From: an uncultured Treponema sp. | GTDB taxonomy: Bacteria; Spirochaetota; Spirochaetia; Treponematales; Treponemataceae | NCBI GenBank assembly: GCA_946611835.1 | Contig: CAMOEE010000144.1 | Span: 1 to 6,355 of the forward strand | Length of the DNA stretch: 6,355 nucleotides | Reading direction: 5' to 3' | Shown here: in pieces, positions 1 to 6,184 of the stretch | Layout of the letters: each line of letters begins with the position of its first letter | Position numbering within the stretch: position 1 is the first letter of the stretch | Made by a program: the position numbers and the translations under genes | Notes under the pieces: model-generated | What the model was told of the DNA's origin: nothing | Seen by the model: only the letters and a program-made list of their open reading frames with translations | Database searches by the model: none

Positions 1-1161
1 TTGGGAACGGCTCATGTTTCCAAAGAAAGCTGTGATGAAGTTAAGGCGGCGATTGCCGAAAAAAAGCCGGACTGTGTTGCGATTGAGCTTGATGAGCAGC
101 GATATGCTTCTCTGAATGACAGTGAGGCATGGAAAAACCTTGATATAATCAAAGTCCTCAAAGAAAAAAAAGGATTTTTGCTTCTGGCGAACCTTGTGCT
201 TTCCAGCTTTCAGAAGAGGATGGGGGCGAATGTCGGCGTAAAACCGGGTGACGAGATGAGGGCCGGAATTGAGGCGGCAAGAGAACTTTCGATTCCCTGT
301 GAGATGGTTGACCGCCCGATTCAGACGACACTACGCCGGGCCTGGGCAAAAAACTCAGGTTACGGGAAGATTAAGCTCCTTTCGGCTCTGCTTGCCAGTG
401 CGGCGACAAAAGAGGAGGTTAGCGGGGAGGAAATCGAGAACCTCAAAAACAAAAGCGAGATGGACGGAATGATGGCTGAGCTTTCTGACTTCATGCCGGG
501 TGTTAAAAAAGTTTTGATTGACGAGCGTGATTTTTATCTTGCGGCACATATATGGGAGGCCGTTCAAAAAGAAGGGCGAAAAAGCGTGATTGCGGTTCTT
601 GGAGCCGGTCACTTGCCGGGCGTACAGGCTCATCTTGAGAAAATTGCGGCCGGAGAAGAAAATACTGACACCGAAGAAATCAGCTCTATTCCGCCGAAGA
701 AAGCTGGCGCTAAGATAATCGGCTGGGCAATTCCTGTGATTATAGTTGGCCTTATTGCTGCGGGTTTCGTTTTCGGCGGCATGAAAAAGGGCGCTGACCT
801 GCTTGGTGCCTGGGTAATCTGGAACGCTCTTCTTGCGGGAATCGGCGCTTTGATTGCGGGCGGACATCCCCTTACTGTTTTGATGGCGGCGGTGGGCGCT
901 CCCTTTACTTCACTTTGTCCTCTTGTAGGTGTGGGAATGTTCGCAGGAATCGTTCAGGCTTTTGTCTGCAAGCCTAAGGTTTGTGACATGGAAAGCGTGA
1001 TGGATGATGTTTCGAGCTTAAAAGGCTTTTATAAAAACCGCCTGCTCCGGGTACTTCTCGTCTTCTTCCTTTCGAGCATCGGAAGCTCAATCGGAACTTT
1101 TGTCGGCGGTTCTTCGATTGTGGTGAGCATCGTTTCATTCTTCAAGGGCTTATTTAATTAA
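1..1161 (+). CDS. TraB/PrgY-family membrane protein, 5' end cut by window edge
   Basis: The protein matches the TraB/PrgY (TraB-GumN) family. The soluble N-terminal domain begins with GTAHVS (residues 2-7), the family's first conserved motif, followed by an acidic ELD stretch near residue 30. The second conserved motif, GAGH, lies at residues 201-204. The C-terminal part is strongly hydrophobic, with a segment at about 239-260, several between about 268 and 325, and one or two from about 346 to 382, so it is an integral membrane protein with a cytoplasmic or exposed domain. Family members typically have a few residues (ILIGTAHVS-like) before the first motif. The TTG at position 1 is therefore more likely an internal Leu codon than the true start, and the gene begins upstream of the window. 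The family includes PrgY, which blocks pheromone signalling in Enterococcus. The domain resembles metal-dependent proteases, but the role here is unknown. The stop codon is TAA at 1159-1161, and no convincing terminator follows. Confidence 0.88.
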   Translation: MGTAHVSKESCDEVKAAIAEKKPDCVAIELDEQRYASLNDSEAWKNLDIIKVLKEKKGFLLLANLVLSSFQKRMGANVGVKPGDEMRAGIEAARELSIPCEMVDRPIQTTLRRAWAKNSGYGKIKLLSALLASAATKEEVSGEEIENLKNKSEMDGMMAELSDFMPGVKKVLIDERDFYLAAHIWEAVQKEGRKSVIAVLGAGHLPGVQAHLEKIAAGEENTDTEEISSIPPKKAGAKIIGWAIPVIIVGLIAAGFVFGGMKKGADLLGAWVIWNALLAGIGALIAGGHPLTVLMAAVGAPFTSLCPLVGVGMFAGIVQAFVCKPKVCDMESVMDDVSSLKGFYKNRLLRVLLVFFLSSIGSSIGTFVGGSSIVVSIVSFFKGLFN

Positions 1162-1192
1162 CCGAAGGGTGGGAATTTCCTGAAACTTATCC

Positions 1193-1221
1193 TTGTTTTT
1201 CACATTTCAATCAAGTATAAT
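1193..1221 (+). promoter_or_regulatory. Sigma-70-type promoter for the DUF2156 gene
   Basis: A perfect -10 hexamer TATAAT (1216-1221) lies exactly 17 bp downstream of TTGTTT (1193-1198), which keeps the TTG of the -35 consensus. Transcription would be expected to start near 1227-1229, only about 4-6 nt before the ATG at 1233. The hexamers and spacing are visible in the sequence; use as a promoter is inferred. Confidence 0.65.
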
Positions 1222-1232
1222 TTTGCATACTA

Positions 1233-2189
1233 ATGAAATGGGCAATTCTCACTCTTGAAGATTTTCATTTTCTCAAAAACTGCGTGCTTTCTGCAAATCT
1301 GGAAGGCAGCGATTCATCCCTGGTGAATATTTTTATCCTTCAAAAAAAATACGACACGAAGACTGCCATTGAGGGCGGATATCTGTTCAGGTATTACACT
1401 GGTGCCGAAAATCGTACGGGCTACGGCTTTCCTCTAAAGCTTTGTGACCAGAAACTTCCGGAAGACGAACGAAACCACAGTCTTCACGATGCCCTTTCTT
1501 TCATTATTGATGACGCTAAAGAAAATGGCCGGGAACTGAAATTCTGCCTGCTCACACAAAAGCAAAAAGAATTGCTTGATTCATGCCTGAGGTCTGATTT
1601 TAGTATTGCACTTGACTGGCAGACAAATCGTGACGACTGCGACTACATTTATGAAAGACAGAAACTCGCGGCCCTCCAGGGAAAAACTTACCACAAAAAA
1701 AAGAATCATGTTTCCCGCTTTTTGAGGAATTACGAAGGAAACTGGGAATTCCGTTCGCTTAACCTGTGCTCAATTTCGGATGATATGATTTTCGTTGCCC
1801 ATAAATGGCTTGAAGAACATCTTGCGGATTCTGAGATGAGTGAAGAGGAACGGCATATCCTTGTGCTTGAGCATGAGATGATAAAAATTGCCCTCCAGAA
1901 CAAAGATGATTTCGCCCTTGATGGCGGAGTTTTGTACACGAGTGGGCAGCCTGTCGCCATGACGCTTGCCTCCCGCATCTCCGAAAAAATGCTGGATGTT
2001 CATTTTGAAAAATGTCTTTCCGGGGCCGCTTCGGCAGGCGCTTATGCCGCAATAAACTGGTGCTTTGCGAACTCCTGTGATAGTTACGAATTTTTGAATC
2101 GTGAGGAAGACATGGGCGTAGAGGGCTTAAGAAAAGCCAAACTTTCATATCATCCTGACATTCTTCTGGAGAAGTTTTACTCATGCTAA
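1233..2189 (+). CDS. DUF2156 domain protein (LPG-synthase C-terminal-like, GNAT-type fold)
   Basis: This 318-residue protein matches stand-alone DUF2156 proteins over its full length. The family is related to the C-terminal acyl/aminoacyl-transferase domain of lysyl-phosphatidylglycerol synthase (MprF). Visible signatures are the basic segment at residues 138-163 (YIY, then LxGKxYHKKKNHVSRF) and the C-terminal NREEDMG (289-295) followed by LRKAK (299-303) and SYHP. There are no membrane segments or signal peptide, so it is probably cytoplasmic. The MprF relationship suggests transfer of an aminoacyl or acyl group, but the substrate of these short proteins is not established and I do not assign one. 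The ATG at 1233 fits the family N-terminus (hydrophobic strand then LTLEDF) but has no Shine-Dalgarno. The gene overlaps the following Cys-cluster gene by 7 bp, which implies co-translation. Confidence 0.85.
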   Translation: MKWAILTLEDFHFLKNCVLSANLEGSDSSLVNIFILQKKYDTKTAIEGGYLFRYYTGAENRTGYGFPLKLCDQKLPEDERNHSLHDALSFIIDDAKENGRELKFCLLTQKQKELLDSCLRSDFSIALDWQTNRDDCDYIYERQKLAALQGKTYHKKKNHVSRFLRNYEGNWEFRSLNLCSISDDMIFVAHKWLEEHLADSEMSEEERHILVLEHEMIKIALQNKDDFALDGGVLYTSGQPVAMTLASRISEKMLDVHFEKCLSGAASAGAYAAINWCFANSCDSYEFLNREEDMGVEGLRKAKLSYHPDILLEKFYSC

Positions 2190-2665
2190 AATCAATTTTG
2201 TCTGCCGAAGATTGTGCGGCCTGTCGCTTCTGCTGTTCCTTCAGGCGAAAAAGTCTTTGGGAGACACCTCTCTTTGACAAGGCTACAAAAGAAAAACTCG
2301 AAAAAAAATTCCCGGAAGCAAGGTTCAAAAAAGCGGGCAGCGAAAGCTATACGGTCGATTTGCTTCATCTTTACAAAACAAACGACAGCGAGGAAGAGGC
2401 TGCCTGTCCCTTCCTTTCAGAAAAGGGCTGCGTCCTTTCGGTCGATGAAAAGCCTTTTGACTGTTCAATATGGCCTCTCCGCCCAACAAAAATTGACGGC
2501 AAAATCCGTGTGATGCTGGAAAATACCTGCCCCGCAATTTCAAAACAGCCGCTTCAAAATGTAAAGAAGCTGGTTGAATCAGGGCTTGGTGAAAAAATCA
2601 TCACCTATGCAGAAAAAAATCCCGATGTGATAAAAGAATTTCATTCTGAATTTTTTATTATATAA
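2183..2665 (+). CDS. YkgJ-family cysteine-cluster protein
   Basis: This 160-residue protein carries the diagnostic N-terminal cluster CxxCxxCC (C11, C14, C17, C18), then C75 and C83 (CPFL..GC), C94 in KPFDCSIWP, and C116. These eight cysteines are typical of the YkgJ / CxxCxxCC family, which is thought to bind zinc or an iron-sulfur cluster. It has no signal peptide or transmembrane segment. The biochemical role of the family is unknown. The ATG lies inside the end of the DUF2156 gene (ATGCTAA, shared 7 bp), with GGAG at 2168-2171 as a usable Shine-Dalgarno 11 nt upstream. Tight coupling to the DUF2156 gene suggests the two act together or are needed in equal amounts; that is inference. The sequence ends with a hydrophobic FFII tail at a TAA stop. 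Confidence 0.85.
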   Translation: MLKSILSAEDCAACRFCCSFRRKSLWETPLFDKATKEKLEKKFPEARFKKAGSESYTVDLLHLYKTNDSEEEAACPFLSEKGCVLSVDEKPFDCSIWPLRPTKIDGKIRVMLENTCPAISKQPLQNVKKLVESGLGEKIITYAEKNPDVIKEFHSEFFII

Positions 2666-2705
2666 CATAAAATTATGCTGTCTTTAATGAAATGTTAATT
2701 TTTTT
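2663..2705 (+). terminator. Weak AT-rich intrinsic terminator candidate after the YkgJ gene
   Basis: TAACAT (2663-2668) pairs with ATGTTA (2692-2697), and ATTA (2671-2674) with TAAT (2685-2688) can extend the stem across a 3x3 internal loop. A run of seven T follows (2699-2705). The stem is AT-rich and includes the stop codon of the YkgJ gene, so it would be a weak terminator at best. Confidence 0.35.
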
Positions 2706-2715
2706 CCGCTAAAAT
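2687..2715 (+). promoter_or_regulatory. Possible promoter of the exporter operon
   Basis: TAAAAT (2710-2715) is a good -10 candidate. ATGAAA (2687-2692), 17 bp upstream, matches four of six -35 consensus bases. The predicted start near 2721-2723 would coincide with the ATG of the TolC-like gene. The T-rich spacer overlaps the tail of the terminator candidate. The hexamers are modest, and an alternative promoter further upstream around 2658-2666 (TATAAC) is possible. Confidence 0.4.
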
Positions 2716-2722
2716 TATTGGC

Positions 2723-4267
2723 ATGAAAAAAGTCAGTCTGATGACGATTCTTTCTTTCCTTCTCTCTTTTTATCTTTCGGCTGAGGCCAACCTTCACACG
2801 CTGTTGTTCGGCTATCTAAAAAATGACTTGTCACTTCAAAAATACACTCTCACCGCCCAGCTAAAGGCTCTTTCTTATGATTCGACAAAAGTCTCAAACG
2901 GAATAGAACTTACGCTATCGACAGGAAGTGTGAAAATTCAGTCTTCTTCTGATGGAACGAAATATACTTTCACACCTTCGGCTTCTCTTGAGATACCCCA
3001 GCTCAACGACACGACTATTTCCGCAAGCCTTCCTTTGTCAAAGAAAACCGGCTACAACATCGACAGTGAGAACGGAACCTATCTGGACAACGGAAGCATT
3101 GAAATCAGCACCGGGATTATTACATCAGCTCCGCTGGAACGAAAAGTCAGCCTGCTTGAAGCGGAGAGAGCCTATATCGAGGCAGAACGGGCCGCTCAAA
3201 ATCAGGCTTTGACCGTTGAAAATGCCTTTTATACCAATCTGAAAACTATCTATACTTATGCACAGAAAGTTCTGACGGCAAAAGATGACTTGTATGACGA
3301 CGAGCTTGCTTTGAGGGTTCTTGAAGTTCAGGGATACAGCAAGACCAGCTCTTCATACCGCACGAAGTATTTGAAATGTCAGAGCGATAAAAGAACCGTA
3401 GCTGAGAATTTACGAAAACTAGAAAGAGGGACGGCAGTTTTTGCCTCAAAATGCGGGGCAGACTACAAAAGAATCTTTACCCCGGAAAATATTTCATCTT
3501 CAGAAACGGAAGAACTTGAAAAAAAAGCCTACGAGAGTGTAATGGAATTCTTGCCCAAGGATATTCCTGGCGTTGAGATGGAAGATGTTCTTTCTTACAA
3601 GGCTGAAGATTACACAGAAACGGAGAGTGCGGTCTGGTCAAAATACATCAGCGACCTGAAGCGAAAGACTGACTACAAGCTGGAGCTGGGGGCTTATGCC
3701 GGCTACACTTTCAACGAATCAACATCAAAATACGACACTGTTGACGGCGGTCTTACTTTTGACTGGTGGGGAATCAAGGCTAGTGCCGGGCTTTCTGTTC
3801 CAACGGGGAAAAATATCTTTCCTTTGAGCGGAAGTAGCAGCGGGACTGCCTCAAAATCCCCTGTCTACACTTTTTCGCTTACTTTGACCCCGAACACATG
3901 GCGGCTGGCCTCAATCGACAAAAAACAGGATGCCATTAACGGGCAAATTGACGAAATTGCGGTCAAAACGGCGGCAGATGATTACGACACTGCGCTTCTG
4001 GAAAAACTAACCGAGCGAAGTGACCTTGCCTGGAGCGAAAAATCCTATGCTGACGAGTATGACATGTATTCCCAGCTTGAATACGACATGGATAAATGGC
4101 TTTCTCAGGGAAGCGTGACGGAGAGTGACTATCTTGATGCGGCAAATAACCGTGACAATGCCCGCCTGAACATTCTGATTAACGCAGTTGAGAAAATTAT
4201 TTACAATAACAATGTGAAAATGATGTTCGTACGAACTGAAAGTGGAAAACTGAAAACGGAAAGTTGA
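2723..4267 (+). CDS. TolC-like outer-membrane efflux channel protein
   Basis: This 514-residue protein begins with a classic signal peptide (MKK, hydrophobic core to residue 18, cleavage likely after SA at 20 or EA at 22), so it is exported. The remainder fits TolC-family architecture. Segments of alternating polar and hydrophobic residues (about 60-110 and 325-395) look like beta strands. Two long heptad-like helical regions (about 138-235 and 397-500) would form the periplasmic alpha-barrel. In this family three protomers form a channel across the outer membrane and periplasm for a coupled inner-membrane pump. Sequence motifs are weak, so the call leans on architecture and on the adaptor and ABC ATPase that follow. 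No Shine-Dalgarno precedes the ATG (TTATTGGC). The last ten residues (505-514, TESGKLKTES) are encoded by a 7-bp tandem repeat, so the real C-terminus may differ between strains. Confidence 0.75.
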   Translation: MKKVSLMTILSFLLSFYLSAEANLHTLLFGYLKNDLSLQKYTLTAQLKALSYDSTKVSNGIELTLSTGSVKIQSSSDGTKYTFTPSASLEIPQLNDTTISASLPLSKKTGYNIDSENGTYLDNGSIEISTGIITSAPLERKVSLLEAERAYIEAERAAQNQALTVENAFYTNLKTIYTYAQKVLTAKDDLYDDELALRVLEVQGYSKTSSSYRTKYLKCQSDKRTVAENLRKLERGTAVFASKCGADYKRIFTPENISSSETEELEKKAYESVMEFLPKDIPGVEMEDVLSYKAEDYTETESAVWSKYISDLKRKTDYKLELGAYAGYTFNESTSKYDTVDGGLTFDWWGIKASAGLSVPTGKNIFPLSGSSSGTASKSPVYTFSLTLTPNTWRLASIDKKQDAINGQIDEIAVKTAADDYDTALLEKLTERSDLAWSEKSYADEYDMYSQLEYDMDKWLSQGSVTESDYLDAANNRDNARLNILINAVEKIIYNNNVKMMFVRTESGKLKTES

Positions 4268-4297
4268 AAACGGAAAACTGAAAGTGGAAAGAGGAAA
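4235..4297 (+). repeat. Tandem heptamer repeat array, nine 7-bp units
   Basis: The stretch reads as nine consecutive 7-mers, each ending in GAAA: ACTGAAA, GTGGAAA, ACTGAAA, ACGGAAA, GTTGAAA, ACGGAAA, ACTGAAA, GTGGAAA and GAGGAAA. It can also be read as four 14-bp units plus a final 7-mer. It starts in the last ten codons of the TolC-like gene, contains that gene's TGA stop (4265-4267), crosses the spacer, and its last unit holds the Shine-Dalgarno of the adaptor gene. TGA triplets at 4237, 4251, 4265 and 4279 fall in all three reading frames. Confidence 0.9.
4291..4295 (+). promoter_or_regulatory. Shine-Dalgarno deciding the adaptor start
   Basis: GAGGA at 4291-4295 sits 3 nt before the ATG at 4299. 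It supports 4299 as the start rather than the in-frame GTG at 4284, which lies inside a repeat unit and has only repeat sequence upstream. Confidence 0.7.
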
Positions 4298-4298
4298 T

Positions 4299-5363
4299 AT
4301 GAAAATAAAATTTACTAAAAAAAGGAAGATTGTTCTCGGGGTGGTTCTGGGGCTTGTTGCTCTTATCGTGGTTCTGAAAGTTTTCCGGTATGTGGCGGAT
4401 AAGTCGGCAAGCAAGGCTCAGACGACTTACATTGTACGCAAAGAGACTTACGAAAATGTGATTCAGATTGCGGGAACCGTTTCGGCTGCAAAATCCCAGA
4501 CCCTGCAATCCCTCAACGACGGAACGGTCGTGGGCGTTTACAAAAAAGAAGGTGATTTAGTTAAGGCCGGTGATTTGATTGTTCAGCTTGACGATACCGA
4601 GCAGCAGTATAATCTTGCCAACCTTGATTACGAAATTTCCGTTGCAAGGCAGAATCAGACGGCAGGAAAGCTCAAGCTCATGGAAACCCAGAGAATTTCT
4701 CTGGTGAGAAAAGTTGAGAACCGTAAGATTGTGGCGACTTTTGATGGTGTGATTGCTGATCTGGATGTTGACCCTGGCGATTATCTTGAGGCAAAGGATT
4801 CAATCGGCACTCTTGTAAACACCGATTATCTGACGGCTGATGTCGAAATTGCAGAAACAGATGTCTCAAAGCTAAAAATCGGTCAGAAAGTTGAATTCAC
4901 TTTCCCGGCTTATGATGGTGAAGTCTATGGGATTCTTGATTCCTACCCTGCGATTGGCGAAGTCACGAGCCGGGGGGCAACAGTCGTTAATGCGACAGTG
5001 CGAATCGATAATGTTCCGAAGGGAGTCCTGCCGAATTTCAGCTTTACCGGGAAAATTCAGATTACCGAGCCTGAGACAAAGCTGGTCGTTGAGCGTTACG
5101 CAATCGGCCGGGACAAGGGAACAGCTTTTGCAGAAATTTTGAGCCGTGACGGAAAAAGCACGAAAGTCGCAGTGGAAGTTGAGCCATACGGTCTTGAATA
5201 TGTGAATGTCCTTTCGGGGCTTGAGGGTGGGGAAATCTTAAAAGCCCAGAGCGACGCATCAAAGAGCGGAAGGATGAGCGTGAGCAAAAAAGGCCAGAAA
5301 GCAAACAAAAACAAGAAGAATCAGCAGCAACAGCCGCCCATGGGTGGAATGCCTCCGTTCTAA
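4299..5363 (+). CDS. HlyD/MacA-type periplasmic adaptor (membrane fusion protein)
   Basis: Starting from ATG 4299 the protein has 354 residues; an in-frame GTG at 4284 would add five. A basic N-terminus and one hydrophobic helix (about 11-29) anchor it in the inner membrane. The first lipoyl half follows (about 59-99, GTVSA...GDLVKAGDLIVQLDD). A short helical hairpin (about 101-141) comes next, then the second lipoyl half (ATFDGVIADLDVDPGDYL, about 146-163) and beta-barrel and membrane-proximal domains (about 170-325). Adaptors of this family link an inner-membrane pump to a TolC-type channel, and the flanking genes supply both partners. Two oddities stand out: the hairpin of about 40 residues is shorter than in classical MacA, and residues about 327-354 form a low-complexity tail rich in Lys, Gln and Pro ending PPMGGMPPF. 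The substrate cannot be predicted. Confidence 0.9.
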   Translation: MKIKFTKKRKIVLGVVLGLVALIVVLKVFRYVADKSASKAQTTYIVRKETYENVIQIAGTVSAAKSQTLQSLNDGTVVGVYKKEGDLVKAGDLIVQLDDTEQQYNLANLDYEISVARQNQTAGKLKLMETQRISLVRKVENRKIVATFDGVIADLDVDPGDYLEAKDSIGTLVNTDYLTADVEIAETDVSKLKIGQKVEFTFPAYDGEVYGILDSYPAIGEVTSRGATVVNATVRIDNVPKGVLPNFSFTGKIQITEPETKLVVERYAIGRDKGTAFAEILSRDGKSTKVAVEVEPYGLEYVNVLSGLEGGEILKAQSDASKSGRMSVSKKGQKANKNKKNQQQQPPMGGMPPF

Positions 5364-5434
5364 GGGGGAAGTCTCCCCCTGCGCGTCCACTTCGTTGGCC
5401 GCTACCCTCTCTGCGGGCTCAAACGCCGCCCGCA
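5363..5434 (+). repeat. GC-rich triple-hairpin spacer element
   Basis: Three adjacent inverted repeats fill most of the 92-bp gap between the adaptor and ATPase genes. Hairpin 1 pairs 5363-5369 with 5374-5380 (AGGGGGA/TCCCCCT, 4-nt loop). Hairpin 2 pairs 5383-5389 with 5396-5402 (six of seven pairs, loop CTTCGT). Hairpin 3 pairs 5412-5418 with 5428-5434 (TGCGGGC/GCCCGCA, 9-nt loop). The stretch is visibly more GC-rich than the flanking genes. No T-run follows hairpins 1 or 2, and only TTTT (5443-5446) follows hairpin 3, so a full terminator is unlikely. It may be a dispersed REP-like element or an mRNA stability/processing site; this is inference. Confidence 0.7.
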
Positions 5435-5446
5435 ACGCCTGCTTTT

Positions 5447-5451
5447 AGGAG
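5447..5451 (+). promoter_or_regulatory. Shine-Dalgarno of the ABC ATPase gene
   Basis: AGGAG ends 4 nt before the ATG at 5456 and lies just outside the third hairpin. It would remain accessible when the spacer folds. Confidence 0.75.
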
Positions 5452-5455
5452 ATTT

Positions 5456-6148
5456 ATGTCAGAGCCAGTTATACTAATGGAAGATGTTCGCAAGATTTAC
5501 TCAATGGGTGAGCAGGAAGTCCATGCCCTGCGGGGAATTTCATTCTCTGTTGAGCAGGGGGAATTTCTGTCTATAATGGGGCCTTCCGGCTCAGGAAAAT
5601 CCACCTGCATGAACATGATTGGCTGCCTTGACCGACCCACCAGCGGCATCGTGAAAATCGGGGGCAGGGAGACAGCCAAAATGAGCGAGAAAGAGCTGGC
5701 CGTCCTCCGCAACAAAACAATCGGCTTTGTCTTCCAGCAGTATCATCTTCTGCCCACGATGACAGTGCTTGAGAATGTCATGGTTCCCCTCCGTTATCAG
5801 GGAATCGAGCGGCCTCTCCGCCGGGACATGGCACTGGCCGCCCTTGAAAAAGTGGGCTTGTCCGAGCGAATCAATCATCTTCCCAATGAGCTTTCCGGCG
5901 GACAAAAGCAGAGGGTGGCTATCGCGCGGGCGACGGTCACTCGGCCTGCGATTATCCTCGCTGACGAGCCCACTGGAGCCTTGGACTCCAGCACTGGCCG
6001 GGCTGTTTTAGATTTATTCGGCGAAATCAACGGCACGGGAACGACAATCGTAATAGTCACCCACGATCCGGGAATCGGTGCCTCCACAAAACGCTGCATA
6101 CGCATTTTGGACGGACAAATACAGGAAGATAAGGTTGCCATGGCGTGA
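5456..6148 (+). CDS. ABC transporter ATP-binding protein, MacB/LolD type
   Basis: This 230-residue protein is a complete ABC ATPase with every core motif intact: Walker A GPSGSGKST (42-50), Q-loop FQQ (Q94), signature LSGGQ (146-150), Walker B IILADE with catalytic E171, D-loop ALDS (175-178) and H-loop H203. The length and the LLPTMTVLENVMVPL segment after the Q-loop are typical of the MacB/LolD/FtsE-like group, whose ATPases drive mechanotransmission permeases of the FtsX/MacB fold instead of classical two-domain exporters. With the TolC-like channel and HlyD-type adaptor encoded just upstream, it most likely energises a tripartite export system. It carries no fused permease, so that partner must be a separate gene, expected downstream of the window. 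Substrate is unknown; peptide, antibiotic, lipoprotein or glycolipid export are all open. Confidence 0.95.
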   Translation: MSEPVILMEDVRKIYSMGEQEVHALRGISFSVEQGEFLSIMGPSGSGKSTCMNMIGCLDRPTSGIVKIGGRETAKMSEKELAVLRNKTIGFVFQQYHLLPTMTVLENVMVPLRYQGIERPLRRDMALAALEKVGLSERINHLPNELSGGQKQRVAIARATVTRPAIILADEPTGALDSSTGRAVLDLFGEINGTGTTIVIVTHDPGIGASTKRCIRILDGQIQEDKVAMA

Positions 6149-6157
6149 ATGTCAGGC

Positions 6158-6176
6158 AATATAAAGGCTTTATATT
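6158..6176 (+). repeat. Perfect AT-rich hairpin just after the ABC ATPase gene
   Basis: AATATAAA (6158-6165) and TTTATATT (6169-6176) form a perfect 8-bp inverted repeat around the 3-nt loop GGC, 9 nt after the stop codon. There is no T-run beyond it, so it is not a standard intrinsic terminator. It could also act as a 3' mRNA stem or be chance in AT-rich DNA. Confidence 0.5.
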
Positions 6177-6184
6177 CAAGTTAT

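Noticed and set aside
355..867. Long reverse-strand open frame (170 codons) opposite the TraB-family gene
   Set aside because: It lies wholly within a gene with clear family motifs on the + strand and shows no recognisable protein features.
1162..1200. Possible terminator after the TraB-family gene (GGGAATTTCC followed by a T-run near 1196-1200)
   Set aside because: The inverted repeat leaves almost no loop, and the T-run is better explained as part of the -35 region of the next promoter.
4235..4297. CRISPR array
   Set aside because: The units are 7 bp and directly abutting, with no spacers, and they extend into coding sequence.
4284..4298. GTG at 4284 as the start of the adaptor protein
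   Set aside because: It is part of a repeat unit; the ATG at 4299 has a proper GAGGA 3 nt upstream and gives a normal basic N-terminus before the membrane helix.
5363..5446. Intrinsic terminator between the adaptor and ATPase genes
   Set aside because: Strong stems are present, but the only T-run is four bases, nine nt after the last stem; the ATPase gene also has no evident promoter of its own, so readthrough is expected.
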